From: FEN-1219 sp964503125 | GTDB lineage: Bacteria; Pseudomonadota; Gammaproteobacteria; Steroidobacterales; Rariloculaceae | Reading direction: 5' to 3' | Length of the DNA stretch: 64,000 nt | Assembly: GCA_964503125.1 (NCBI GenBank) | Contig: CAZCZE010000036.1 | Span: 1 to 64,000 of the forward strand | In this document: piece after piece, positions 49,882 to 58,705 of the stretch | Position numbering within the stretch: the first letter of the stretch is position 1 | How the letters are laid out: each line of letters starts with the position of its first letter | Translations under genes and position numbers: made by a program | The notes under the pieces: generated by a model | The model's database searches: none | Told to the model about the DNA's origin: nothing | What the model saw: the letters and a program-made list of their open reading frames with translations, nothing else

Positions 49882-52146
49882 ATGACGACGGCAAACAGAG
49901 GACAACACGCACGCTACGCGACCGTAGCCGTGCAAATGGCGCTCGCGCTGCAGGGCGCGTGTCTCGCGACGGCCGCCCGCGCGCAAGCCACGGCCGACGA
50001 CGCGAACATCGAAGAGGTACTCGTGCTGGGCCGCGGCGAGACGCGCCAGGTGCAGACGATCACGGCGCAGCAGATCGAGCAGCTGCCGGCCGGCACGAGC
50101 CCGCTCAAGGCGATCGAGCATCTACCCGGCGTGAATTTTCAATCGGCCGACCCGTACGGCGCCTACGAGTGGTCGACGCGCATCACGGTGCGCGGCTTCA
50201 ATCAGAACCGCATGGGCTTCACGCTCGACGGCGTGCCGCTCGGCGACATGACCTACGGCAATCACAACGGCCTGCATATCAGCCGCGCCATTCCGAGCGA
50301 GCTCGTGGATAGCGTCACGCTGTCGCAGGGCTCGGGCACGCTCGCGACGGCCTCCGCGAGCAATCTCGGCGGCGCGATCGAGTTCTTCTCCGCCGACCCG
50401 AGCACGGAGCGCGGCGTCGATGCGGCGCAGACCATCGGCAGCGACGCGGCACGGCGCTCGTTCATGCGTTTCGACACGGGCGAGCTCGGCAAGGGTACGC
50501 GGCTGCTCCTCGCCGCCGCCGACGGCTCGACCGAGAAATGGAAAGGCGCGGGCGACCAGGACATCCGCACGTACAACCTGAAGCTCGTGCAGCCCGTCGG
50601 CGACGGCGACTTCACTTTCTATTACAACTACTCCGACCGCGCCGAGATCGATTATCAAGATCTGTCGAAAGACATCCTCGCGCGCCGCGGCCGCGACTGG
50701 GACAACTACTTCCCGAACTGGTTCGCGGCCGTGGCGGCGGGGAGCGCCTGCGGCACGAGCGGCACTTGCGACGACGCCTACTGGAACGCGTCCGGTCTGC
50801 GGCAGGACGACCTCGGCTACGTCGCGCTCGACCTGCCGTTCGGCGGAGCGCTGCGCTGGACGGCCACGGGCTACTTCCACCGCAACGAAGGCCAGGGCCT
50901 GTGGGGCACGCCGTACGTGGTCTCGCCCGGCGGGGCGCCACTCTCGATCCGCACCACCGAGTACGACCTCGCCCGCGAAGGCATCGTCACGGCGCTCGTG
51001 TGGACCGCGGGCAATCACGAGCTCGAGGGCGGCCTTTGGTACGAGACCAACGACTTCGTCCAGGCTCGACGCTTCTACGCCGAGCCCTCGCTCGCCGCCC
51101 CCACGCGCTCGTTCGCGGACATGCAGACGAACCCGTTCCGCACCGACTGGGAGTACGACTTCGACACGACGACGGTGGTATTCCATCTTCAGGACACCTG
51201 GTCGATCGGCGACGCCGTGAGCATGAACTTCGGCTTCCGCTCCGTGAGCTCGGAGAACGAAGCGACGACGATCAGCGGTGCGCTGAAAACCGGCACCATC
51301 GAAGCCGACGAGCCGTTCCTGCCGCAGATCGGCATCAACTGGTCGCTCAGCGAGGATCTCGAATTCTTCACGTCGGTGGCGAAGAACGTCCGCACATTCG
51401 CGAGCAGCGGCACGTCGGGGCCGTTCAGCACGTCGGCTGCAGGATTCGCGGCGATCCGCGACGTCGTCGAGCCCGAGACGGCGACGAACTTCGAGGCGGG
51501 ATTTCGCTTCCGGCCCGCGGACGCCGTCGAAGGCCTCGTGGCGCTCTACAGCGTCGACTTCGAGAATCGCCTGCTCGGCATCCCGCAAGGCCCGGGCATC
51601 GTCGGCAACCCGGCCGTGCTCGCGAACGTCGGCAGCGTCAAGACGTCGGGCATCGAGACGGCGATCAACTGGCGGCCGATGAGGAACGTGAGCTGGTTCA
51701 CCTCGCTCGCTTGGAACGATTCGGAGTACGACGACGACTACACGGTGACCGACAGCGCGGGCGTGGCGACGGTCGTACCCGTCGCAGGCAAGCAGGTGAC
51801 CGATACGCCCGAGGTGCTGCTGAAATCGCAGATCGCCTACGACAACGGCTCGTTCTTCATGCGCGTCGACGTCAACCACACCGACGAGCGTTTCTACACT
51901 TACCTCAACGATGCCAGCGTCGAGGCGTATACGCTGCTCAACGTCGGCGTGGGCTTTCGCCTCGCCGGCGGCCTAGGGCTCGAAGAGGTCGTCCTGCAAG
52001 CCGATGCGACGAACCTCGCCGACGAGCAGTACTTCAGCACCATCGACTCGAACGGTTTCGCGACGTCGGACCCGACGGGCACGCATCAGTCGCTGCAGCT
52101 CGGCGCGCCGCGCCAGTTCTTCCTGTCCGTGAAAGCCCGCTTCTAG
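49882..52146 (+). CDS. TonB-dependent outer-membrane receptor
   Basis: This 754-residue protein starts at ATG 49882 with AAGGAGAA upstream. It has a signal peptide and a TonB-box-like IEEVLVLG. A plug domain follows (PLKAIEHLPGVNFQSADPYG, WSTRITVRGFNQNRMGFTLD, GVPLGDMTYGN), then a beta-barrel ending in SVKARF with terminal Phe. It imports an unknown substrate. It is divergent from the phosphodiesterase genes, so phospho-compounds are one possibility. Confidence 0.92.
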   Translation: MTTANRGQHARYATVAVQMALALQGACLATAARAQATADDANIEEVLVLGRGETRQVQTITAQQIEQLPAGTSPLKAIEHLPGVNFQSADPYGAYEWSTRITVRGFNQNRMGFTLDGVPLGDMTYGNHNGLHISRAIPSELVDSVTLSQGSGTLATASASNLGGAIEFFSADPSTERGVDAAQTIGSDAARRSFMRFDTGELGKGTRLLLAAADGSTEKWKGAGDQDIRTYNLKLVQPVGDGDFTFYYNYSDRAEIDYQDLSKDILARRGRDWDNYFPNWFAAVAAGSACGTSGTCDDAYWNASGLRQDDLGYVALDLPFGGALRWTATGYFHRNEGQGLWGTPYVVSPGGAPLSIRTTEYDLAREGIVTALVWTAGNHELEGGLWYETNDFVQARRFYAEPSLAAPTRSFADMQTNPFRTDWEYDFDTTTVVFHLQDTWSIGDAVSMNFGFRSVSSENEATTISGALKTGTIEADEPFLPQIGINWSLSEDLEFFTSVAKNVRTFASSGTSGPFSTSAAGFAAIRDVVEPETATNFEAGFRFRPADAVEGLVALYSVDFENRLLGIPQGPGIVGNPAVLANVGSVKTSGIETAINWRPMRNVSWFTSLAWNDSEYDDDYTVTDSAGVATVVPVAGKQVTDTPEVLLKSQIAYDNGSFFMRVDVNHTDERFYTYLNDASVEAYTLLNVGVGFRLAGGLGLEEVVLQADATNLADEQYFSTIDSNGFATSDPTGTHQSLQLGAPRQFFLSVKARF

Positions 52147-52164
52147 AACGTTGCAGCCCTTGGG

Positions 52165-52197
52165 CGCCGCGAGCGGTCGAACGCTCGCGGCGTTTTT
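52165..52197 (+). terminator. Rho-independent terminator after the TonB receptor
   Basis: A perfect 11-base stem, CGCCGCGAGCG (52165-52175) with CGCTCGCGGCG (52182-52192), has a 6-base loop and is followed by TTTTT. It lies 19 bases after the stop codon. Confidence 0.9.
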
Positions 52198-52202
52198 GGC
52201 GG

Positions 52203-52350
52203 CCAGGGATGGCCGACATGCCGAAAATGCAGGAGCATTTTTCGGCTGCGCCAGGGATGGCCGACATGCCGAAAATGCAGGAGCATTTTTCGGCTGCGCC
52301 AGGGATGGCCGACATGCAGGAAATGCAGGAGCAATTTCCTGCGCGCAGCC
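52203..52350. repeat. 48-bp tandem repeat of hairpin units (three copies)
   Basis: Units start at 52203, 52251 and 52299 with CCAGGGATGGCCGACATG. Each has an imperfect inverted repeat around AGGA. In units 1 and 2 CCGAAAATGC pairs with GCATTTTTCGG; in unit 3 CAGGAAATGC pairs with GCAATTTCCTG. Both arms changed together in unit 3, so the hairpin is kept. It sits between the terminator and the next gene. Confidence 0.85.
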
Positions 52351-52417
52351 GCGCATGCGGCGGAAACCGCCCACCGAGCCGTATAATCGTCGGCGACGCG
52401 TTTTCCGGTTGCCGACC

Positions 52418-53257
52418 ATGCGCATGACCCGCTCGGAGTTCCTGGCCTGGCCGCACAAGGCCATCACGCTGCTCGGCATGTCGGGCGTGGGGAAGACCAC
52501 GCTCGCCTACAAGCTGCCGGCGTCGAAGTGGTTCCACTACTCGGGCGACTACCGCATCGGCACGAAGTACCTGGTCGAGCCGATCCTCGACAACATCAAG
52601 CGGCAGGCCATGCAGGTCGACTTCCTGCGCGAGCTGCTGCGCAGCGACTCGATCTACATCGCGAGCAACGTCACGTTCCACAACCTGCACCCCGTGTCGA
52701 GCTTCCTCGGCAAGATCGGCCGCACGGATTTGGGCGGCCTGCCCGTGGCCGAATTCAAGCGCCGCCAGCGACTGCACCGCAAGGCCGAGATCGACGCGAT
52801 GCGCGACGTCGCGGAGTTCATCGTGAAGGCGCAGGAGATCTACGGCTACGACCACTTCATCAACGACGCGGGCGGCAGCTTGGTCGAGCTCGAGGACGAG
52901 CAAACCGAGAAGACACTCGCCGAGCACACACTCATTCTCTATCTCAAGCCCGACGACGCCCTCGAGCGCGAGCTCGTGCGGCGCGCGGTCACGGATCCCA
53001 AGCCGCTCTACTACAACGAGCAGTTCCTCGACCGGAAACTCGCCGAGTACCTGGCCGAGGCCGAGCTCGACGGTCCCGACCGCATCGTGCCCGACGAGTT
53101 CGTGCGCTGGATCTTCCCCGCGCTCGTCGCGCACCGCCGGCCGAAATACGAAACGCTCGCGAAGGGCTACGGCTACACGATCAACGCGCGCCTGGCTCAG
53201 GGCGTGACCAACGAGCACGATTTCCTCGAGCTCGTCGCGAGCGCGCTCGACCGCTAA
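52418..53257 (+). CDS. P-loop ATPase/kinase-like protein, function unknown
   Basis: This 279-residue protein has a Walker A motif GMSGVGKTT at about residues 20-28, followed by WFHYSGDYRIGTKYLVEPIL. A conserved-looking HFINDAGGSLVELEDEQTEK and LYYNEQFLDRKLAEYLAEAE also stand out. It resembles uncharacterised proteobacterial P-loop proteins. The nucleoside-kinase-like layout (SGDYR after the P-loop) suggests a phosphotransfer or GTPase role, but none is established. Its end overlaps the convergent rhomboid gene by four bases. Confidence 0.75.
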   Translation: MRMTRSEFLAWPHKAITLLGMSGVGKTTLAYKLPASKWFHYSGDYRIGTKYLVEPILDNIKRQAMQVDFLRELLRSDSIYIASNVTFHNLHPVSSFLGKIGRTDLGGLPVAEFKRRQRLHRKAEIDAMRDVAEFIVKAQEIYGYDHFINDAGGSLVELEDEQTEKTLAEHTLILYLKPDDALERELVRRAVTDPKPLYYNEQFLDRKLAEYLAEAELDGPDRIVPDEFVRWIFPALVAHRRPKYETLAKGYGYTINARLAQGVTNEHDFLELVASALDR

Positions 53258-54198
53258 TCCGCCGCGAGCAAGCCGACCGCCCATGCGCCGAGCACGACGA
53301 GCACGGCCGCGGCGGCGCAGGCGCGTTGCACGCGCGCGCTCTTGAGCCACGCGAGGGGCACGAAGCGCGCGAGCACGAGCCCGCCGCCGAAGCCCGCGAC
53401 GAGCCCGAACAGGTGCGCGCCGAGATCCGTGTTCTCGCCGCCGGTGCCCGTGAAGGCGAGTAATCCTAAGCCCGCGACGATCGGCGCGATGCGCGCGCGC
53501 CATGGCGTGTGCGTCAAGAAACCGCGGCGCCACGTGTAGGCGACGAGCAAGCCGAGCGCCGCGAACACGGCCGTCGAGGCGCCGATCGAGCGGTGCGTCG
53601 CCGCCTGGACCAACGCGTTGAGCCCGTTGCCCGCGGCGGCAGCCAGGATCACCGTGAGCCAGCCGACGCCGGTGCCCAAATAGCGGCCGACGAAGTAACC
53701 GTAGAACGCGCCGAACGCGATGTTGCCGGCGAGATGCGCGAGCTCGATGTGCAGCGTCAGCGCCGTGACGAGGCGCCAGACCTCGCCGCCGAGCACGGCG
53801 CCGCCTTCGAAGCGGCCCGCGCCGAGCCAGTCGAGATAGAAGACATCCGCGTGCAGTGCGACGAACACGGCAAGCAGCGTGACGACGTAGGCGACGGTGC
53901 CGGGCCGGCCGTCGCCGATCTCCTCGAGCGGCTGCACGCCGACCTTGCGCGCGTTCTCGTGGCGGTAGAGCGTGAGCTCCGTGGCTGCCGCGGGTGCGGC
54001 CGTGAGCGGCACCAGGAGCTGCCAACCCGTGAGGCCGGGCTCGCGCCGAAACGGCACGCCGCGGGCCGTGAGCACGAGCGCGAGCTCGTTCGCGAGCGCC
54101 TCGCTCAAACCCGTCGCGACGGTCACCCACTGCTCGGCAACCGCTGCCTGCGTTGCTCTACCTCGGGCATCCATGCCCTCGTCCGCTCGGTCGGTCAT
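53254..54198 (-). CDS. Rhomboid-family intramembrane serine protease
   Basis: This 314-residue protein has an N-terminal cytoplasmic domain of about 100 residues (VTVATGLSEALANELALVLT). Six or seven membrane helices follow: HIELAHLAGNIAFGAFYGYF with the His/Asn pair, HRSIGASTAVFAALGLLVAY with the catalytic Ser of GAS, and LGAHLFGLVAGFGGG with the catalytic His. The GxS...H dyad indicates an active protease. It lacks the compact form of rhombosortases, so it need not process the GlyGly-CTERM protein at the window start. ATG 54198 is chosen; starts further upstream are possible. Confidence 0.87.
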   Translation of the reverse strand: MTDRADEGMDARGRATQAAVAEQWVTVATGLSEALANELALVLTARGVPFRREPGLTGWQLLVPLTAAPAAATELTLYRHENARKVGVQPLEEIGDGRPGTVAYVVTLLAVFVALHADVFYLDWLGAGRFEGGAVLGGEVWRLVTALTLHIELAHLAGNIAFGAFYGYFVGRYLGTGVGWLTVILAAAAGNGLNALVQAATHRSIGASTAVFAALGLLVAYTWRRGFLTHTPWRARIAPIVAGLGLLAFTGTGGENTDLGAHLFGLVAGFGGGLVLARFVPLAWLKSARVQRACAAAAVLVVLGAWAVGLLAAD

Positions 54199-54269
54199 CT
54201 CTGCTAGCATCCGCGCTACAACAAACCGCCGCCGGCGCAAAAGCCGAGCGGCACGCTAAGGTAGCAGAC

Positions 54270-54794
54270 TTGGGGAAACCGGCACCGACAGCGACCCCGC
54301 CGAGCCGCCGCGCGGCCAGGGCCTATTGCTACTGGGATCTCGTGCCGTCGCCGTTCCGCTCTCCGCTCTGCGTCGCCGTCGATGGCGACGGCCGCGTGCT
54401 CGAGATCCGCTTGGACGGCCGGCGCCCCGCGGGCCGGCGCGACCCGAAGCGCTGCCGCGCCGTCGCCACCCAGCTCGCCGAGTATTTCGCCGGCAAGCGC
54501 CGCGAGTTCGAGCTCGACCTGGCGCCCGTCGGCACCGACTTCCAGCTGCGCGTCTGGCGCGCGCTGCGCGCGATCCCCTACGGCGCCGTGCGCAACTACG
54601 GCGACATCGCACGCGCCATCGGCCAGCCGAAGGCCGCGCGCGCCGTGGGCCAGGCCAACGGCTGCAACCCGCTGCCCATCGTCATCCCGTGCCACCGCGT
54701 CATCGCGAGCGACCGCTCGATAGGCGGCTACTCGGGCGGCCTCGCAATCAAGCACCGGCTGCTCGCGCTCGAGAACATCGAGCTCGACCTCTGA
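54270..54794 (+). CDS. ogt: Methylated-DNA--protein-cysteine methyltransferase
   Basis: This protein of about 174 residues includes the small N-terminal fold (YWDLVPSPFRSPLCVAVDGD) and the active-site domain: FQLRVWRALRAIPYGAVRNY, ARAVGQANGCNPLPIVIPCH with PCHR, IGGYSGGLAIKHRLLALE. It repairs O6-alkylguanine by suicide transfer to the Cys of PCHR. No ATG fits. TTG at 54270 keeps the full fold, while GTG at 54342 would remove the first strand. It is divergent from the rhomboid gene. Confidence 0.88.
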   Translation: MGKPAPTATPPSRRAARAYCYWDLVPSPFRSPLCVAVDGDGRVLEIRLDGRRPAGRRDPKRCRAVATQLAEYFAGKRREFELDLAPVGTDFQLRVWRALRAIPYGAVRNYGDIARAIGQPKAARAVGQANGCNPLPIVIPCHRVIASDRSIGGYSGGLAIKHRLLALENIELDL

Positions 54795-54796
54795 CC

Positions 54797-55096
54797 ATGG
54801 CTCACGATCTCAAGTGCTACCGCTGCGGCGAATCGCTGGCCGAGCTGTCGTTGCCGCTCACGCGCCTCGACGAATGCCCGAAGTGCCACGTGCACCTGCA
54901 CGTGTGCCGCATGTGCGAGCGCTACGCGCCGCGCAAACCGAAGGGCTGCAGCGAGGACGACGCCATCGAGGTCCGCGACAAGAAGGCCGCGAATTTCTGC
55001 GATTACTTCAAGCCCACGCCGCGCGCCTACAACCCGGCCGAGCAGCAGGCCGAAGACGCGGCGCGCTCGACGCTCGACTCGCTGTTCAAGAAGTAA
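54797..55096 (+). CDS. Small zinc-ribbon protein
   Basis: This 99-residue protein starts two bases after the Ogt gene, so the two are probably cotranscribed. Cys pairs are C7-x2-C10, C28-x2-C31 and C37-x2-C40, plus C51 and C68 (CYRCGES, CPKCHVHLHVCRMCERY, GCSEDD, ANFCDYFKP). It ends with a helical tail (ARSTLDSLFKK). Two zinc sites are likely; the function is unknown. Confidence 0.75.
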   Translation: MAHDLKCYRCGESLAELSLPLTRLDECPKCHVHLHVCRMCERYAPRKPKGCSEDDAIEVRDKKAANFCDYFKPTPRAYNPAEQQAEDAARSTLDSLFKK

Positions 55097-55226
55097 GGTG
55101 TGACGCAGATCACCCTGCAGGTGCCGACGGGCAGGCGCCGCGTGACGCCATCGTATACACGGGCGTGTACGGAGCGCGTAGCATTCCCCCGGGGTTTCGT
55201 TCTCGGGGTTTTTCAGGGAGGATTCC

Positions 55227-55565
55227 ATGTTCGCCAAGCTCAGGCTGCTCGTGGGCGCTGTGTTGCTCGTCGGCGTCAGCGCCGCGGCTCTCGCCGCAGA
55301 TTATTACGTCGACATTACCAATCGCACCGGTTACACGATAATGTACGTGTACGTGAGCCCGACGAAGTCGGACTCGTGGGAGGAAGATGTGCTCGGCAAA
55401 GAGGTATTATCCGACGGGCAGACGCGCCGCGTGACGCTCACGGGTTTCCGCAGCCCGGTCTTCGACATCCGTCTCGTGGATTCCGACGGCGACAAGTACA
55501 CGTTCTGGAACGTCGATGTCTCGGAGCGAGACATCGTCGTCACGCTCGGCGATCTAGACGACTAG
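55227..55565 (+). CDS. Small exported hypothetical protein
   Basis: This 112-residue protein has a signal peptide (MFAKLRLLVGAVLLVGVSAA, ALA). A compact beta domain follows: YYVDITNRTGYTIMYVYVSP, DSWEEDVLGKEVLSDGQTRR and SPVFDIRLVDSDGDKYTFWN. The pattern recurs in many periplasmic proteins of unknown role, some misnamed argininosuccinate lyase. GGGAGG before the ATG is a strong ribosome site. Confidence 0.75.
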   Translation: MFAKLRLLVGAVLLVGVSAAALAADYYVDITNRTGYTIMYVYVSPTKSDSWEEDVLGKEVLSDGQTRRVTLTGFRSPVFDIRLVDSDGDKYTFWNVDVSERDIVVTLGDLDD

Positions 55566-55611
55566 TCCGCGCTCGCCCGGTTTCGGCGAGCGAACGCGCC
55601 GGAGGTGCTGA

Positions 55612-56166
55612 ATGAAAGTTCGCGCAAAGACATCGCGGTCGTGGCTGCTCTGCACCGCGGTATCCTCGACATTGGCCTGGCAGGTCCCGCTGGCGGCGCA
55701 AGAGAACGTCGGCGAAGCGCAAGCCTGCGTGGTGCGCGCCAACATCGACCGCTGGCTAATCATCGACGGCAACAGGATCCTGTTCGCGACGCGCGACCAG
55801 CGGCTCTACCGCAACGACCTCGCGAGAGCGTGCCCCGCGTTGCGGCCGTCCTCGCAGGTGAGCCTTAGCACCTCAGACGGCCAGCTCTGCGCCGGCGCGT
55901 CGTTTCAGCTGTTGATCCAGGTCAGCTCGTCGGGGAACAAGACGTCGGTCACCGACCCGGCGACGGGCGTGAGCATCGCCGTCGAGGGGCCGGGCCTGAT
56001 CGGGGGGCCGGTCTGCGCGCTCGGCAATTTCACGCCGATCACCGCGGAAGAGGCCGCCGCGCTCATCGCCGTGAGCCAGCAGCCGCCGCCGAGCCGGCGC
56101 GAGCGGCGCGCGGCACGTGAAGCCGCCGAGAACGCTGCCCCGCCCGAGGCAGCCAACGAGCAATAG
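55612..56166 (+). CDS. DUF6491-like exported protein
   Basis: This 184-residue protein has a signal peptide (SWLLCTAVSSTLAWQVPLAA). The mature part has RANIDRWLIIDGNRILFATR and QRLYRNDLARACPALRPSSQ, fitting DUF6491. A Cys-bearing middle, GQLCAG and GGPVCALGNFTPI, and a basic/Ala-rich tail follow. No function is established. It converges with the spoVR gene. Confidence 0.7.
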   Translation: MKVRAKTSRSWLLCTAVSSTLAWQVPLAAQENVGEAQACVVRANIDRWLIIDGNRILFATRDQRLYRNDLARACPALRPSSQVSLSTSDGQLCAGASFQLLIQVSSSGNKTSVTDPATGVSIAVEGPGLIGGPVCALGNFTPITAEEAAALIAVSQQPPPSRRERRAAREAAENAAPPEAANEQ

Positions 56167-56168
56167 CG

Positions 56169-57533
56169 TCAGGCGCGCTCGATCGTCTTCTGCTGTCCCG
56201 ACGAATCGACGGTCTCGAGCTTGACGGGCCGGCGCCAGATCTTGTGTAGGTAATCGAGCACGCGCTCGGCGCGGTCGAGGTCGAGGCCGCGGCCGTCGGT
56301 CTCGTGCTCGTGGTGCAGCGTGAGCGCGCCGTCGTGCGCCAAGTGCTTCGACAACACGGCCGGCGCGCCGAAATTGTACTTCGGCGCGAGCACGGTCTCG
56401 CGCAGCGCGTGAATGTCGTGGTCGAGCACCTTGATGCTGCCGCCTGCGCTCCGCTCGTAGCGGAACAGCTTGAGCTCCTCGGCGAGCTCCTGCGTCAAGT
56501 GATTGCGCACGAAGCTGAAGTCGTCGTCCTCGGCGCGAATCTGGAACGCGCGCGCAAGTCCGTGCTCCTCCACGATCGCTTCCCAGATCGCGAAGCCCAC
56601 GTGATACGGATTCGGCGCGAGCGACGCCTGCTGCTCGGCCGCGTGCGGGCGCACGACGTCGGAGTGCGTCTTGAGCGCGTCGAGGTACTCGTTGTGCGGC
56701 AAGAAGTCGGCCTCGCGCAACAGGCGCGCGTGCCAATACGACGCCCAGCCCTCGTTCATGATCTGGCAGGCGAACACGGGGTAGAAATAGAACGACTCCT
56801 CGCGCACGACGCGGAACACGTCGCGCTCCCACTCCTCGAGCTCGGGCGCATACTCGGCGATGAACCAGAGCAGGTCGCGCTCGGGCTGCGGCGGAATCGG
56901 CGCGCGCACGCGCTCGAGCGGCTGATCGGCCACCGTCGGCGTGCCCGGCAGGTTGTCGAAGCGCTTTTGGAACTGGGTCTCGTGGGGCCCGCGTGCGACG
57001 TCGACGTAGTGCGGATAGCGCTCGCGGCGTAGCCCCTGGAACGGATCGATGTGCGCCTCGAGCGCGAGCGCCGCGTCGAGCGTCTGCTCGACGCGCGTCT
57101 GACCGTATTGCTCGACGGCCGCGCCGATCTGCCGCGCGTGCGCGGCCGCCTGCTCGACGATGCGGTAACCCACCTGCTCCTGGCTGCGCTTGAACAGTGA
57201 GTTGTTCTTGGCGAAATCGGCGTGGCCGAGGACGTGCGCCGTGACGAGCGTGTTCTCTTGCAGCGAGTTGTTGCCCGCGAGATAGGCGCGGCCCGGGTTG
57301 CCGGGGAACACCACCTCGAACAGCCGCGAGTGGCCCATGCGGTGCTGCACGAGCTGATGGATGTAGCGCACGCCGAACGACCAGTGCGGCATGCGCACGG
57401 GCAGCCCGTAGACGGCCACCTCCATCATGAAGCTCGACGGCACCTCTTCGAACTGCACGGGGTAGTAGTCGAGGCCGTGATCGTGCGCGAGCGTTTCGAG
57501 GCGGCCGGCGTAGCCTTGCAGCGCGCCGTTCAT
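56169..57533 (-). CDS. spoVR: SpoVR family protein
   Basis: This 454-residue protein has landmarks LDYYPVQFEEVPSSFMMEVA, YGLPVRMPHWSFGVRY, AGNNSLQENTLVTAHVLGHA, IMNEGWASYWHARLL, and a C-terminal YERSAGGSIKVLDHDIHALR. It is encoded downstream of YeaH/DUF444 and PrkA, the conserved stress/stationary-phase trio. Its ATG lies one base after the TAG of the DUF444 gene. The biochemical activity of SpoVR is unknown. Confidence 0.93.
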   Translation of the reverse strand: MNGALQGYAGRLETLAHDHGLDYYPVQFEEVPSSFMMEVAVYGLPVRMPHWSFGVRYIHQLVQHRMGHSRLFEVVFPGNPGRAYLAGNNSLQENTLVTAHVLGHADFAKNNSLFKRSQEQVGYRIVEQAAAHARQIGAAVEQYGQTRVEQTLDAALALEAHIDPFQGLRRERYPHYVDVARGPHETQFQKRFDNLPGTPTVADQPLERVRAPIPPQPERDLLWFIAEYAPELEEWERDVFRVVREESFYFYPVFACQIMNEGWASYWHARLLREADFLPHNEYLDALKTHSDVVRPHAAEQQASLAPNPYHVGFAIWEAIVEEHGLARAFQIRAEDDDFSFVRNHLTQELAEELKLFRYERSAGGSIKVLDHDIHALRETVLAPKYNFGAPAVLSKHLAHDGALTLHHEHETDGRGLDLDRAERVLDYLHKIWRRPVKLETVDSSGQQKTIERA

Positions 57534-57534
57534 G

Positions 57535-58698
57535 CTAGACCTCCGCCTCGGCGCGGCGGCTGAAGAAGCCGCGGATCGCTTCCCAGACGGACTCGGGCGT
57601 CGAGAGCGCGTGGCGGCCCGCGGCATGCGTCGCGGCCTCGAGCTGCTCGAACAGGATCGCGGTCTCGGATTGCAGCGACGGCTGCGCGCCCGACGCCGTC
57701 TCGACGTAGCCCACGTAGTTCGCGGCCTTGCCGAGCTCGTCGAGCGCCGCCGCGGCGGCCTCGCGGTCGTTGTGGAAGTTGGCGCCGTCGGAGGCGTAGA
57801 AGACATAGCTGTTGAAACGGCCCGGGTCGAAGCGCTGGCCGGCGATGTCGAGGATCTTGCGGAACGCCGTCGACGCGACCGTGCCGCCACTGCCGCTGAC
57901 CTCGAAGAACTCCGACTCGGCGAACTCCCACGCCTCGACCGTGTGGGCGACGAACACGGTCTCGAGGTGCGTGTACTGCCGGCGCAGCCCTTGCACCACC
58001 CAGAAGAAGAAGGATTTCGCGAGCTTGCGGTCCTGCTCCGTCATGCTCGAGGACACGTCCATCGCGAAATAGACGACGGCCTCGGTCGCGGGGCGGCGCC
58101 GCTGCGCGAGCTGGCGGTAGCGCAGATCGTCGTTCGTGAACGCGGGCGCTTCGGGGTGCTGCACGGCGCGGCGCTTCAAGGCTTCCTTGAGCGAGCGGCG
58201 CCGATCGAGCCGCGAGCGCACGCCGCGGCGGCTCCAGCCCTCGCGCGTGTAGTCGTCGAACTGCACGGCTCCCGATTTGATCTTCAAGTTCGGCAGCTTG
58301 AGCTCCTCCCAGAGCCAGTCGACGATGTCGTCGATCTTGAGCTCGAGGATGAACTCGAAGCCGCCCTCCTCGTTGCCGCCCGCGCCCTTCGCGCCGCCCG
58401 CGTGGTCGGGCGAGACGAGCTGGTCGCCGGGCTTGCCGGCGCCCTGGCCCACGCCCTGCTGCTCGTCGGCGTCGCGCAGACGCAAGCGCGCATGCTCGAG
58501 GAAGCGTACCGGCACCTGCACGGTGCGGTCGCCGCTGGGCTGGAGGTCGCTGCCGGCGATGAGCTCGGGCAGCTTCTCCCGCACGGCGGCACGCACCTTG
58601 TCGTTGTGGCGCAGCCAGTCGCGCGCGCCGCGCGAGAACAGGTCGTACCACTGCCGCCCGGAGCCCGAGGGATCGACGAAACCGGACGGTCGTGTCAC
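57535..58698 (-). CDS. yeaH: YeaH/DUF444 family protein (vWA domain)
   Basis: This 387-residue protein starts at GTG. The N-terminal third is basic; a Gly/Glu-rich linker follows (GAKGAGGNEEGGFEFILELK). The C-terminal vWA-like domain has a MIDAS motif MDVSSSMTE and later VFYASDGANFHND. It works with PrkA and SpoVR in an operon of long-known co-occurrence. The molecular role is not settled. Confidence 0.92.
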   Translation of the reverse strand: MTRPSGFVDPSGSGRQWYDLFSRGARDWLRHNDKVRAAVREKLPELIAGSDLQPSGDRTVQVPVRFLEHARLRLRDADEQQGVGQGAGKPGDQLVSPDHAGGAKGAGGNEEGGFEFILELKIDDIVDWLWEELKLPNLKIKSGAVQFDDYTREGWSRRGVRSRLDRRRSLKEALKRRAVQHPEAPAFTNDDLRYRQLAQRRRPATEAVVYFAMDVSSSMTEQDRKLAKSFFFWVVQGLRRQYTHLETVFVAHTVEAWEFAESEFFEVSGSGGTVASTAFRKILDIAGQRFDPGRFNSYVFYASDGANFHNDREAAAAALDELGKAANYVGYVETASGAQPSLQSETAILFEQLEAATHAAGRHALSTPESVWEAIRGFFSRRAEAEV

Positions 58699-58705
58699 CG
58701 ACCCT

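Noticed and set aside
52203..52350. CRISPR array
   Set aside because: Only three units, directly abutting with no unique spacers, and no cas genes.
50122..52427. Frames of about 580-630 codons overlapping the TonB receptor
   Set aside because: Composition is Arg/Ala/Val-rich without domains; the TonB receptor has a signal peptide, plug motifs and terminal Phe.
52034..54130. 698-codon minus frame spanning the hairpin repeats and the P-loop gene
   Set aside because: It runs through a terminator and tandem repeats and has the amino-acid bias of a shadow.
53254..54198. Rhombosortase for the GlyGly-CTERM protein
   Set aside because: The protein is a larger general rhomboid with an N-terminal domain; rhombosortases are shorter and differ in sequence.
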